A DNA stretch of 6,411 bases, from positions 1 through 6,411 of the forward strand of contig JACCSM010000143.1 of NCBI GenBank assembly GCA_013698525.1, written 5' to 3'. This document shows positions 1-5,433 of the stretch, piece by piece (position 1 is the stretch's first letter; the number at the start of each line of letters is the position of its first letter). Below the pieces are notes generated by a model. That model did no database searches. It saw only the letters and a program-made list of their open reading frames with translations, and was not told where the DNA came from. A program made the position numbers and the translations under genes. The stretch comes from Rubrobacteraceae bacterium. GTDB lineage: Bacteria; Actinomycetota; Rubrobacteria; Rubrobacterales; Rubrobacteraceae.

Positions 1-149
1 TGGTCGTATACCGCCTGCCGCGAAACGCCCGCAGCCTCGGCGACGTCGCGCATGCGCACGCCCTGCCCGCTGCGCTCCTCCATCAGCCGCCACGTCGCCT
101 CGAGTATCCGCGTCCGGGTTCCGGATCGTTTGGCTGCGGCACTTGACAC
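1..149 (-). CDS. TetR-family transcriptional regulator, N-terminal part (runs off the window)
   Basis: Partial gene: 49 codons plus two bases lie in the window, and the ligand-binding domain lies beyond position 1. The visible part is a TetR DNA-binding domain. It has a basic N-terminus (residues 1-12), helix 1 with RTRILEATWRLMEE (about 12-25), and a helix-turn-helix MRDVAEAAGVSRQAVYD (about 33-49), the usual TetR recognition signature. The start is taken as GTG at 149-147. No Shine-Dalgarno lies before it, but a good promoter ends 7 bases upstream (TTGACA, 16 bases, TATACT), so the mRNA is probably leaderless. The start codon lies inside operator-like site O1, so the protein probably represses itself and the divergent DUF1772 genes. 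The inducer cannot be told without the C-terminal domain. Confidence 0.88.
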   Translation of the reverse strand, partial: MSSAAAKRSGTRTRILEATWRLMEERSGQGVRMRDVAEAAGVSRQAVYD

Positions 150-157
150 GCTGTAAA
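143..157. promoter_or_regulatory. Operator-like site O1 for the TetR regulator
   Basis: TTGACACGCTGTAAA is a 15-bp near-palindrome (half-sites TTGACAC and TTTACAG about a central G). It is the exact reverse complement of site O2. It overlaps the repressor's GTG start codon and probable transcription start, so a bound repressor could block its own transcription. Confidence 0.65.
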
Positions 158-171
158 GTATACGGTACCTT
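143..171 (+). promoter_or_regulatory. Possible promoter of the DUF1772 genes
   Basis: A TTGACA -35 box lies at 143-148, and a weak -10 (TACCTT, 166-171) follows at 17 bp. This would place transcription start near 178, so O2 and O3 would cover the promoter end and the early transcript. The -10 is poor, and another start between 178 and 205 is possible. Confidence 0.3.
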
Positions 172-184
172 TACAGCGTGTCAA
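157..184 (-). promoter_or_regulatory. Promoter of the TetR regulator (leaderless)
   Basis: Read leftward: -35 TTGACA (184-179, full consensus), a 16-bp spacer, then -10 TATACT (162-157). The GTG start codon follows 7 bases after the -10, about where transcription should begin, so the message would have essentially no 5' leader. The promoter is embedded in sites O1 and O2. Confidence 0.6.
170..184. promoter_or_regulatory. Operator-like site O2
   Basis: TTTACAGCGTGTCAA is the reverse complement of O1. Together they form a perfect inverted repeat with 16-bp arms (143-158 and 169-184) around a 10-bp spacer. O2 contains the -35 box of the repressor promoter. Its centre is 27 bp from that of O1 and 15 bp from that of O3. 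Confidence 0.65.
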
Positions 185-199
185 TTTACACTGTGTAAA
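185..199. promoter_or_regulatory. Operator-like site O3 (perfect palindrome)
   Basis: TTTACACTGTGTAAA is a perfect 7+1+7 palindrome with the same half-site as O1 and O2. It directly abuts O2 and lies just upstream of the first DUF1772 gene's ribosome-binding site. Being the most symmetric copy, it may be the strongest binding site (inference). Confidence 0.68.
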
Positions 200-223
200 G
201 TATCGAGAAAGGAACTTTGGCAG

Positions 224-706
224 ATGGACGGATTTCTCTTCGCGCTGACGCTCTTCACGGCGCTCGGATGTGGGGTGGTGGCCGGAGTCTTCTTCGCCTT
301 TTCGGCCTTCGTGATGAAAGCCCTCGCCCGCCTGCCGGCCCCGCAGGGCATCGCCGCCATGCAGGCCATAAACGTGGCGGCGGTCACCCCCGTCTTTATG
401 ACTGTGCTCCTCGGAACGGCCCTGGCTTGCGGCGCGTTGATCGTCTCGTCGCTCCTGGTATGGGGCGAACCCTTCGCCGCGTACCTGCTCTCAGGCGGCG
501 CGTTTTACCTGGTCGGCGCTATCGGGTCGACCGGCGCCTACCACGTGCCGCGCAACGAGGCCCTGGCGACCGTGGAGCCGCGCGGTGCGGGCGCCGAGGA
601 CCACTGGTCACGCTACCTTCGGGGTTGGACCGCCTGGAACCACCTGCGGTTCGCCGCGGCTCTCGCAGCGTCCGCCACGCTGGTCATCGCGCTGCGTATC
701 GGTTGA
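224..706 (+). CDS. DUF1772 (anthrone-oxygenase-like) integral membrane protein, first copy
   Basis: A 160-residue membrane protein of the DUF1772 / anthrone oxygenase family. About four hydrophobic segments are visible (about 4-30, 55-79, 84-105 and 140-158). Family marks are GVVAGVFFAFSAFV (17-30), MQAIN (46-50), P56 with F58, HVPRNEAL (107-114), and W135 with WNHLR (138-142). Some fungal and actinomycete relatives oxidise anthrones to anthraquinones in polyketide pathways. Most bacterial members have no proven function, and no polyketide genes are visible here. The ATG at 224 is preferred over an in-frame start at 143, because the extra 27 residues would be translated from the operators. 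AAAGGA (208-213) lies 10 bases upstream as a modest ribosome-binding site. It is divergent from the TetR gene, and a second family member follows after 41 bases. Confidence 0.85.
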   Translation: MDGFLFALTLFTALGCGVVAGVFFAFSAFVMKALARLPAPQGIAAMQAINVAAVTPVFMTVLLGTALACGALIVSSLLVWGEPFAAYLLSGGAFYLVGAIGSTGAYHVPRNEALATVEPRGAGAEDHWSRYLRGWTAWNHLRFAAALAASATLVIALRIG

Positions 707-733
707 GCGACCCAGGTCTGATCCACGACGACC

Positions 734-741
734 TAAGGAGG
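734..741 (+). promoter_or_regulatory. Ribosome-binding site of the second DUF1772 gene
   Basis: TAAGGAGG, 6 bases before the ATG at 748, is a near-perfect Shine-Dalgarno. It fixes this start and rules out the long open frame that continues upstream through the first DUF1772 gene. Confidence 0.85.
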
Positions 742-747
742 CGCACC

Positions 748-1311
748 ATGTCACACACAAGGATCGAAACCGTGAGCCACGCGGTTCCCCGACCGAGGAT
801 CCTCGTGCCAGCCGTCCGCAGCCTCACGCTGGGCTTGGCGACCCTCGCTACCGGCCTCGTGGCCGGCGTCTTCTACGCCTACGCTGTCTCGGTGAACCTC
901 GGCCTGGCGGTGCAGCCGGACGCCTCCTACGTCGCCACCATGCAGGCGATAAACGCGAGGATACAGAACCCCGCGTTCTTCGCAAGCTTCTTCGGCGCCG
1001 CGCTGTTCCTGCTCGCGGCCCTTGCCGCACACATCCCGCGGCCCTGGTCGGGCCGTTTCCGGCTCGTTGCGCTGGCCTGCGTGCTCTACATCGTGGGCGG
1101 CTTCTTGCTAACGGCCTTCGTGAACGTGCCCATGAACGAGGAACTGGCCCGCGTCGCCGCCAGCGCATCGCCTGGCGAGCTGGCCGGCGCTAGGGCCGCC
1201 TACGAGGGTCCGTGGAACTTCTGGAACGGCGTGCGGACGGTGTTCTCGTCGATGGCGTTCCTGGCCCTCATCGGCGCCTGCCTCTTACGCGAGGACCGTG
1301 GCGGGCGGTGA
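748..1311 (+). CDS. DUF1772 (anthrone-oxygenase-like) integral membrane protein, second copy
   Basis: A 187-residue second member of the DUF1772 family, clearly diverged from its neighbour but sharing the same plan. It has a hydrophilic N-terminal extension (1-20), then four hydrophobic segments (about 22-46, 75-95, 105-126 and 163-181). Shared marks are GLVAGVFYAYAVSV (36-49), MQAIN (65-69), NPAF (74-77), NVPMNEEL (126-133) and PWNFWNGVR (155-163). It lies 41 bases after the first copy with a strong ribosome-binding site, so the two are probably cotranscribed under the TetR-type repressor. The proteins may form a hetero-oligomer or act on related substrates; this is inference from tandem placement. 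The substrate is unknown. Confidence 0.87.
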   Translation: MSHTRIETVSHAVPRPRILVPAVRSLTLGLATLATGLVAGVFYAYAVSVNLGLAVQPDASYVATMQAINARIQNPAFFASFFGAALFLLAALAAHIPRPWSGRFRLVALACVLYIVGGFLLTAFVNVPMNEELARVAASASPGELAGARAAYEGPWNFWNGVRTVFSSMAFLALIGACLLREDRGGR

Positions 1312-1359
1312 GGGGGACAAACGACAAGGATCTCCCGCACGTGCCCGGTGGTCGTCCTA

Positions 1360-1572
1360 CTAGATCAGGAGCAAGTAAATGCCGGCGGCGAGGCAGAGGG
1401 CTCCGACCAGGAGCATCCTCGCTCCAGCGATGAGGTGGACGCCGCGTTCGGGGATCGGGCCGATCCTACCCTGTTGGCCCCTTCCACCGCGTAGCAAGGC
1501 GTAGGTGCCGAAGGAGAGGCCAGCGAGCCCAGTGAGGATCAACAGTATCCCGAAAGCCGTGAAGGCCGGCAT
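1360..1572 (-). CDS. Small two-helix membrane protein, hypothetical
   Basis: A 70-residue protein I do not recognise. Two hydrophobic helices (about 4-27 and 47-69) flank a glycine/arginine-rich loop (RGGRGQQGRIGPIPERG, 28-44). It has no signal peptide apart from the first helix. The positive charges in the loop suggest that both termini face outward and the loop is cytoplasmic. The ATG at 1572 comes one base after the stop of the TPR gene (TAGGATG), with only weak ribosome-binding sequence, so translation is probably coupled to the TPR gene. A longer in-frame reading to 1692 would lie wholly inside the TPR gene and looks non-native. It may anchor or serve the TPR protein at the membrane, judged from coupling only. 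Confidence 0.62.
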   Translation of the reverse strand: MPAFTAFGILLILTGLAGLSFGTYALLRGGRGQQGRIGPIPERGVHLIAGARMLLVGALCLAAGIYLLLI

Positions 1573-1573
1573 C

Positions 1574-2932
1574 CTAACCCTGTCCGTTGCTCCCGTCGCC
1601 AACCATGCGGGAGAGGAGGGTGCGGAAACGTGGGTCGGTGTGCAGGGGTGCGAACTCCAGCGCGCTCCTGAAGTGCTCGACGTCGCTCTCACCGGCTTCG
1701 ACGGCCTTCTCGATATAGTCGAGTGCGTCGCCGTATTCGCCGCGGCGGGCCTGGATGCTGGCGAGTGCGGATAGGGCAGGGGAGTATCTCGCGTCAGCGG
1801 CTATGGCCCGCTCGAGGATCTCCTCGGCGACCTCGAGGTCATCGGCCGTGTAGTAGAGGCTCGCGTATGAGTAGAGGGCGCGAGGATTCGCGGGATCTGC
1901 CTTGAGTGACTCCACGAAGTGCTCTTCCGCCCTCTCCAGCTCCCCCATACGCTCGTTGATGATGCCGAGCTCCAGGTGGGCCTCAGGGTTCTCAGGATCG
2001 ATGGCCAGTACCGCGTCGTAGGCTTCGGCGGCCCCGGTTTCGTCTTCCAGGGCGAGCCTGGCCTCCCCGAGGGTTATGAGGTGCCGGATCTCGTCCCGCC
2101 CCAGCGCAACGGCCTCCTCCGAGAGCCTGAGCGCCTCGGGCAGGTTCTTCCTCAGGGCGAGGAGGTGGGCGGCCAGTTCGTCCCTGATCTCGGGCGAGCC
2201 AGGACAGTCCTCGAGGCCCCGCCTGAAAGCGGCCTCGGCTTTCTCTAGGTCGCCGTTGCGGGCGTGGCAGATCCCGAGGTTCGCGTGGGCCTCCCACCAC
2301 TCGGATGCTCCTTCTATGACCTCCTCGTAGGCGGCGACGGCCTCGGTGTAGCGGCCGAGCATATCCAGGGCGTTGGCCCTGAAGGTCCGCGCGCCGCACT
2401 TCTGCACCTCGTCCGCAGCGGCGTCTATGGCCTTCTCGAAGAACTCGAGGGACTCGGCGTAGTCGGCCGCGTCGAAGAGTGTCAGGCCAGCGTTTATGAG
2501 CATGTCGGCGTCTTCGGGCACGCGGTTCGTCCAGCGCTCGAAGGTGGCCTTCGCAAGCGCGGGTTCCCCCATAAAGCCGTAGTAGCGGCCTAGCTCCACG
2601 TACGCGTCGGGGTAGCCCGAGTCCGCCTCTATGGCCCGCTCGAGGTGGTGCACGATCTTGAACGGCTCGTCACGGGCGAGCGCCACCATCGCAAGCCCCA
2701 TTCGCGGCGCTACCCATTCGGGATCCAACTCCAGGGCATCGAGAAAGCTGGCCTCGGCCTCCTCGAGTCGCCTCAGGTTCAAAAGAGCACGCCCCACGGC
2801 CTCGATGACCTCGGGGTTCTCGGGGGCGGCCTCCAGGGCCTGCTCGAAGCGCGAGAGGGCCTCCTTTACCAGGCCCTCACTTGCCAGCGTCTCGCCCTGC
2901 TCCAGGTACTCATCGTAGTCCATCGCCCCCAT
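1574..2932 (-). CDS. TPR-repeat protein
   Basis: A 452-residue acidic, soluble protein made almost entirely of tetratricopeptide repeats, with no signal peptide or membrane segment. About twelve 34-residue units can be laid out from residue 5 to 416, for example 39-72, 141-174, 213-246, 281-314, 315-348 and 349-382. They show the usual pattern W/L-G-Y-A-F-A-P, as in AEAYDAVLAIDPENPEAHLE (302-321) and HFVESLKADPANP (338-350). The end (DPRFRTLLSRM, 433-443) matches the closing motif of many bacterial TPR scaffolds. Such proteins hold partner proteins together, and the partner here is unknown. The start is uncertain: ATG 2932 and ATG 2923 (residue 4) both lack a good ribosome-binding site. It is divergent from the thioesterase gene and coupled to the small membrane protein downstream. 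Confidence 0.88.
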   Translation of the reverse strand: MGAMDYDEYLEQGETLASEGLVKEALSRFEQALEAAPENPEVIEAVGRALLNLRRLEEAEASFLDALELDPEWVAPRMGLAMVALARDEPFKIVHHLERAIEADSGYPDAYVELGRYYGFMGEPALAKATFERWTNRVPEDADMLINAGLTLFDAADYAESLEFFEKAIDAAADEVQKCGARTFRANALDMLGRYTEAVAAYEEVIEGASEWWEAHANLGICHARNGDLEKAEAAFRRGLEDCPGSPEIRDELAAHLLALRKNLPEALRLSEEAVALGRDEIRHLITLGEARLALEDETGAAEAYDAVLAIDPENPEAHLELGIINERMGELERAEEHFVESLKADPANPRALYSYASLYYTADDLEVAEEILERAIAADARYSPALSALASIQARRGEYGDALDYIEKAVEAGESDVEHFRSALEFAPLHTDPRFRTLLSRMVGDGSNGQG

Positions 2933-2961
2933 TAAATCAGATGGGGCGCGAAGAGTACGTG

Positions 2962-2985
2962 TACAATCTTCCGCGGAAACTTATA
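2962..2985. promoter_or_regulatory. Divergent promoter region with a 10-bp palindrome
   Basis: The 66-bp gap between the TPR and thioesterase starts holds a rightward -10-like TACAAT (2962-2967) and a leftward -10-like TATAAG (2985-2980). The perfect palindrome TTCCGCGGAA (2969-2978) lies between them. No convincing -35 box is seen for either. The palindrome could be a shared operator. Confidence 0.33.
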
Positions 2986-2993
2986 GGAAGGGA
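2985..2993 (+). promoter_or_regulatory. Ribosome-binding site of the thioesterase gene
   Basis: AGGAAGGGA ends 5 bases before the GTG at 2999. It supports this non-ATG start, which also places the conserved N-terminal strand of the hotdog fold correctly. Confidence 0.75.
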
Positions 2994-2998
2994 CCTCT

Positions 2999-3472
2999 GT
3001 GAAGAACCCTCCCGCTCTCACGCGGCTCGAGATCCGGTACGGGGACCTCGACCCCTACGGCCACGTCAACAACGCTGTCTACCTGGAGTTCTTCGAGAAG
3101 GTCCGCATCTGCTACTGGCGCGTCCTCGCAGATATGGCCGGCATCGAGAAGCTCGAAGCTGGCGACGTCCCAGGCGCCCGTTACGTGATCGCCGAGACCA
3201 CCGTACTCTTCAAAGCCCCGATCTTCTTCGAGGACATCCTCCACGGCGCGGCGCGAATGCGCACGGTCGGCAACCGCTCCTACGCGATGGACTTCGAACT
3301 GCGCACCGGCGAGACCTTCGAGGATGGCACCCTAGCCGCCGAAGGCTCCGCAGCACACGTCTTCTTCGACCCACTGGAGAATACGGTGCGCCCGCGCCCT
3401 GACTGGTTTCTCTCCACCGTAGCAGAGCTGGAAGGCCGCCCCGAAGCGTCATTCTCCCCTGAGGAGCGCTAG
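2999..3472 (+). CDS. Hotdog-fold acyl-CoA thioesterase (4HBT type)
   Basis: A 157-residue cytoplasmic enzyme of the 4-hydroxybenzoyl-CoA thioesterase / YbgC-like family, of normal length. It is expected to hydrolyse an acyl-CoA or acyl-ACP thioester. The signature YGDLDPYGHVNNAVYLEFFE lies at residues 14-33. Asp18 in DPYGHVNN is the expected catalytic carboxylate, followed by the long central helix (27-44). The beta strands VIAETTVLFKAPIFFED (63-79) and the AEGSAAHVFFD stretch (113-123) complete the fold. Active members are usually tetramers. The acyl substrate cannot be told from sequence. The gene starts with GTG and is the first of three genes in one direction; the reductase follows after 47 bases. 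Relatives include FadM-like and fatty-acyl-ACP thioesterases. Confidence 0.88.
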   Translation: MKNPPALTRLEIRYGDLDPYGHVNNAVYLEFFEKVRICYWRVLADMAGIEKLEAGDVPGARYVIAETTVLFKAPIFFEDILHGAARMRTVGNRSYAMDFELRTGETFEDGTLAAEGSAAHVFFDPLENTVRPRPDWFLSTVAELEGRPEASFSPEER

Positions 3473-3508
3473 AACGTGTTACGGTGCAAGACATCTGCCT
3501 GGCTTTAG

Positions 3509-3515
3509 AGGAGGT
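3509..3515 (+). promoter_or_regulatory. Ribosome-binding site of the aldo/keto reductase gene
   Basis: AGGAGGT, with its core 5 bases before the ATG at 3520, selects this start over an in-frame GTG at 3484. The latter would add 12 residues with no family counterpart. Confidence 0.8.
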
Positions 3516-3519
3516 CGTG

Positions 3520-4290
3520 ATGGAGTATCAGACGGTTAAGGGCGAGAAGGTCCCTTCGCTGGGACTCGGCACTTACAGACTCACCGGGGAGGCGTGCGTA
3601 CGGGCCGTCGGGCGCGCCCTCTCGATGGGCTACAGGCACGTGGATACGGCCCAGATGTACGGCAACGAGGCAGAGGTCGGACGTGGCATCGAGGATGCAG
3701 GAGTAGACAGGGGGGAGATCTTCCTGACCACCAAGATCTGGCCTAGCGACTTCGCCCACGACAGCGCTATCCGGAAGACCAGGGAGAGCCTGAAGAAGCT
3801 CCGCACACAATACGTCGACCTCTTGCTGATGCACTGGCCCGGCGATGGTGTCCCTCTGGGCGAGACCCTAGGAGCCATGCGAGAACTGCAGGAAGAGGGT
3901 AGCGTATTGCACATCGGGGTGAGCAATTTCTCCCCGTCGCTGGTCGAAGAGGCGGCCGAGCACGCGGAGATCTTCTGCAACCAGGTCCAGTACCATCCCT
4001 ACCGAAGCCAGGCTGCGCTCCTCGGACAGGCGCAGGAGATGGACTACCTGCTAATCGCCTACACGCCCCTCTCCCGCGGCGGCGTCGGGCAGGACACGAC
4101 GCTCAAGGAGATAGGCGAGACCCACAACAAGACGGCGGCGCAGGCGGCCCTGCGCTGGCTCCTGCAGCAGGACAAAGTAATTGCCATCCCCAAGGCGACC
4201 AGCGAGGAGCACCTCAGGGAGAACCTCGACATCTTCGACTTCGAGCTCTCCGACGAGGAGATGGACCGTATCTCCTCCCTGGGCCGCTGA
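3520..4290 (+). CDS. Aldo/keto reductase, 2,5-diketo-gluconate reductase-like
   Basis: A 256-residue NADPH-dependent carbonyl reductase with the (beta/alpha)8 barrel of the aldo/keto reductase superfamily. The full catalytic tetrad is visible: Asp42 in GYRHVDTA, Tyr47 in QMYGNE, Lys72 in TTKIW and His105 in LLMHWP. The family signature GVSNF (133-137) and the C-terminal cofactor-binding IPKATS stretch are present. Of the families I know, the layout is closest to DkgB-type 2,5-diketo-D-gluconate reductases, which also reduce methylglyoxal and other small aldehydes; the physiological substrate is open. It is slightly short for the family, because the C-terminal tail after the last helix is trimmed. 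It lies in one direction with the thioesterase and the S58 peptidase; the latter starts 6 bases after this stop, so cotranscription is likely. Confidence 0.9.
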   Translation: MEYQTVKGEKVPSLGLGTYRLTGEACVRAVGRALSMGYRHVDTAQMYGNEAEVGRGIEDAGVDRGEIFLTTKIWPSDFAHDSAIRKTRESLKKLRTQYVDLLLMHWPGDGVPLGETLGAMRELQEEGSVLHIGVSNFSPSLVEEAAEHAEIFCNQVQYHPYRSQAALLGQAQEMDYLLIAYTPLSRGGVGQDTTLKEIGETHNKTAAQAALRWLLQQDKVIAIPKATSEEHLRENLDIFDFELSDEEMDRISSLGR

Positions 4291-4296
4291 GGCCGC

Positions 4297-5433
4297 GTGC
4301 GCGCCCGCGAGCTGGGAATCAGCGTCGGAGATCTATCGCCGGCGCCCCACAATGCGATCACCGACGTCGAGGGCGTGAGGGTAGGGCACTCGACGATCGT
4401 GCGCGGAGAAGGGCCGCTCGTCGTCGGAGAGGGACCTGTGAGGACCGGCGTTACGGTCGTCTGTCCCCGCGAGGGGCTCGCGCGGGACGAGCCCGTCTTC
4501 GCCGGCGCCCACAGGTTCAACGGCAACGGGGAGATGACGGGGCTAGAGTGGATCAGGGAGGCCGGAACTCTTGCGACGCCAGTCGCGATCACCAACACCC
4601 ACAGCGTCGGTGTCGTACGCGACGCCCTGGTAAGGGCCGAGATCGAAGCCCGCACCGACGAGGAGGATTACTGGTGCCTGCCCGTGGTGGCCGAGACCTA
4701 CGACGGCACCCTGAACGATATCAACGGCCAGCATGTTACGGCGGAGCACGTACTCGAAGCGCTCGCTTCCGCGAGTACAGGGCCTGTAGAAGAGGGCTCT
4801 GTCGGCGGGGGGACGGGTATGATCTGCCACGAGTTCAAGGGCGGCATCGGCACTTCCTCGCGCCGGCTCCCGGAGGAGCAGGGCGGCTGGACGGTCGGAG
4901 TCCTCGTGCAGGCGAACTACGGGCGCCGCTCCATGCTGCGCGTGGACGGCGCACCTGTAGGACGTGTACTTGGTACCGAGATCATCCCTTCGCCTTTTGA
5001 GGACGAGGCGGAGACCCAGCCGGCGGGGACGGGTTCTATAATCGTGGTCCTCGCCACCGACGCCCTGCTCCTGCCTACCCAGTGTGACCGGCTCGCGATG
5101 CGCGCGAGCATCGGCCTTGGCCGGATGGGTGGCGGCCTCGACAACGGGAGCGGCGACATCTTCTTCGCCTTCGCCACGGGCAACCGCGGCATCCCACGCG
5201 CCGGACTCCCCGACCCACCGGTGACCGTGCCCCTGAAGATGGTATCCAACAGATACATGACACCGGTCTTCCACGCGGCCGCGGAGACCACAGAGGAGGC
5301 CATCCTGAACGCGCTCCTCGCGGCCGGCGACATGACGGGGCGCGACGGCATCACGGCCCACGCCCTCACGCCGGAGTCCCTGCTCACCGCCCTCGACGAG
5401 GCCAGGAAGGAATCGGGAGGGCTACGGGGGTGA
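4297..5433 (+). CDS. P1 (S58) family self-cleaving aminopeptidase, DmpA/BapA type
   Basis: A 378-residue N-terminal nucleophile-like hydrolase of peptidase family S58. These enzymes cut themselves at a Gly-Ser bond into two chains, and the freed Ser then removes N-terminal residues from peptides, amides or beta-peptides. The N-terminal ITDVEGVRVGHSTI (21-34) and the GTGMICHEFKGGIGTSSR region (172-189) are family hallmarks. The cleavage site is Gly246-Ser247 in TGSIIVVLATDALLLP. Ser285 and Asp287 (GSGDIFFAF) lie 38 and 40 residues later, the same spacing I recall for Ser250, Ser288 and Glu290 in BapA. Asn207 in VQANYG is a candidate oxyanion residue. No signal peptide is seen. The GTG at 4297 has a weak GAGG overlapping the reductase stop, which suggests coupled translation. 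The TGA stop coincides with the start of an inverted repeat. Confidence 0.92.
   Translation: MRARELGISVGDLSPAPHNAITDVEGVRVGHSTIVRGEGPLVVGEGPVRTGVTVVCPREGLARDEPVFAGAHRFNGNGEMTGLEWIREAGTLATPVAITNTHSVGVVRDALVRAEIEARTDEEDYWCLPVVAETYDGTLNDINGQHVTAEHVLEALASASTGPVEEGSVGGGTGMICHEFKGGIGTSSRRLPEEQGGWTVGVLVQANYGRRSMLRVDGAPVGRVLGTEIIPSPFEDEAETQPAGTGSIIVVLATDALLLPTQCDRLAMRASIGLGRMGGGLDNGSGDIFFAFATGNRGIPRAGLPDPPVTVPLKMVSNRYMTPVFHAAAETTEEAILNALLAAGDMTGRDGITAHALTPESLLTALDEARKESGGLRG

Noticed and set aside
143..223. 27-residue N-terminal extension of the first DUF1772 gene
   Set aside because: It would be translated from the operator palindromes and likely promoter, has no membrane-protein character, and the family normally begins near the ATG at 224.
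217..747. Long open frame running from 217 into the second DUF1772 gene
   Set aside because: It is an alternative frame of the first DUF1772 gene, rich in Arg/Gly/Pro and without family motifs. The strong ribosome-binding site at 734-741 shows that the real gene begins at 748.
1312..1336. Possible terminator hairpin after the DUF1772 genes (GGGGGA paired with TCTCCC)
   Set aside because: Only six pairs including one G-U, a 13-base loop and no T-run; too weak to call.
1919..2593. Several plus-strand open frames inside the TPR gene
   Set aside because: They mirror the repetitive, GC-rich minus-strand TPR coding sequence and have no credible starts or domains.
4059..4655. Leftward open frame across the reductase-peptidase junction
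   Set aside because: A Ser/Thr/Pro-rich shadow spanning the end of one well-supported gene and the start of another; no ribosome-binding site or motif.
4543..5361. 272-codon leftward open frame inside the peptidase gene
   Set aside because: A shadow frame of a GC-rich gene, with composition rich in Arg/Gly/His/Val and no recognisable domain. The plus-strand peptidase has full family motifs.
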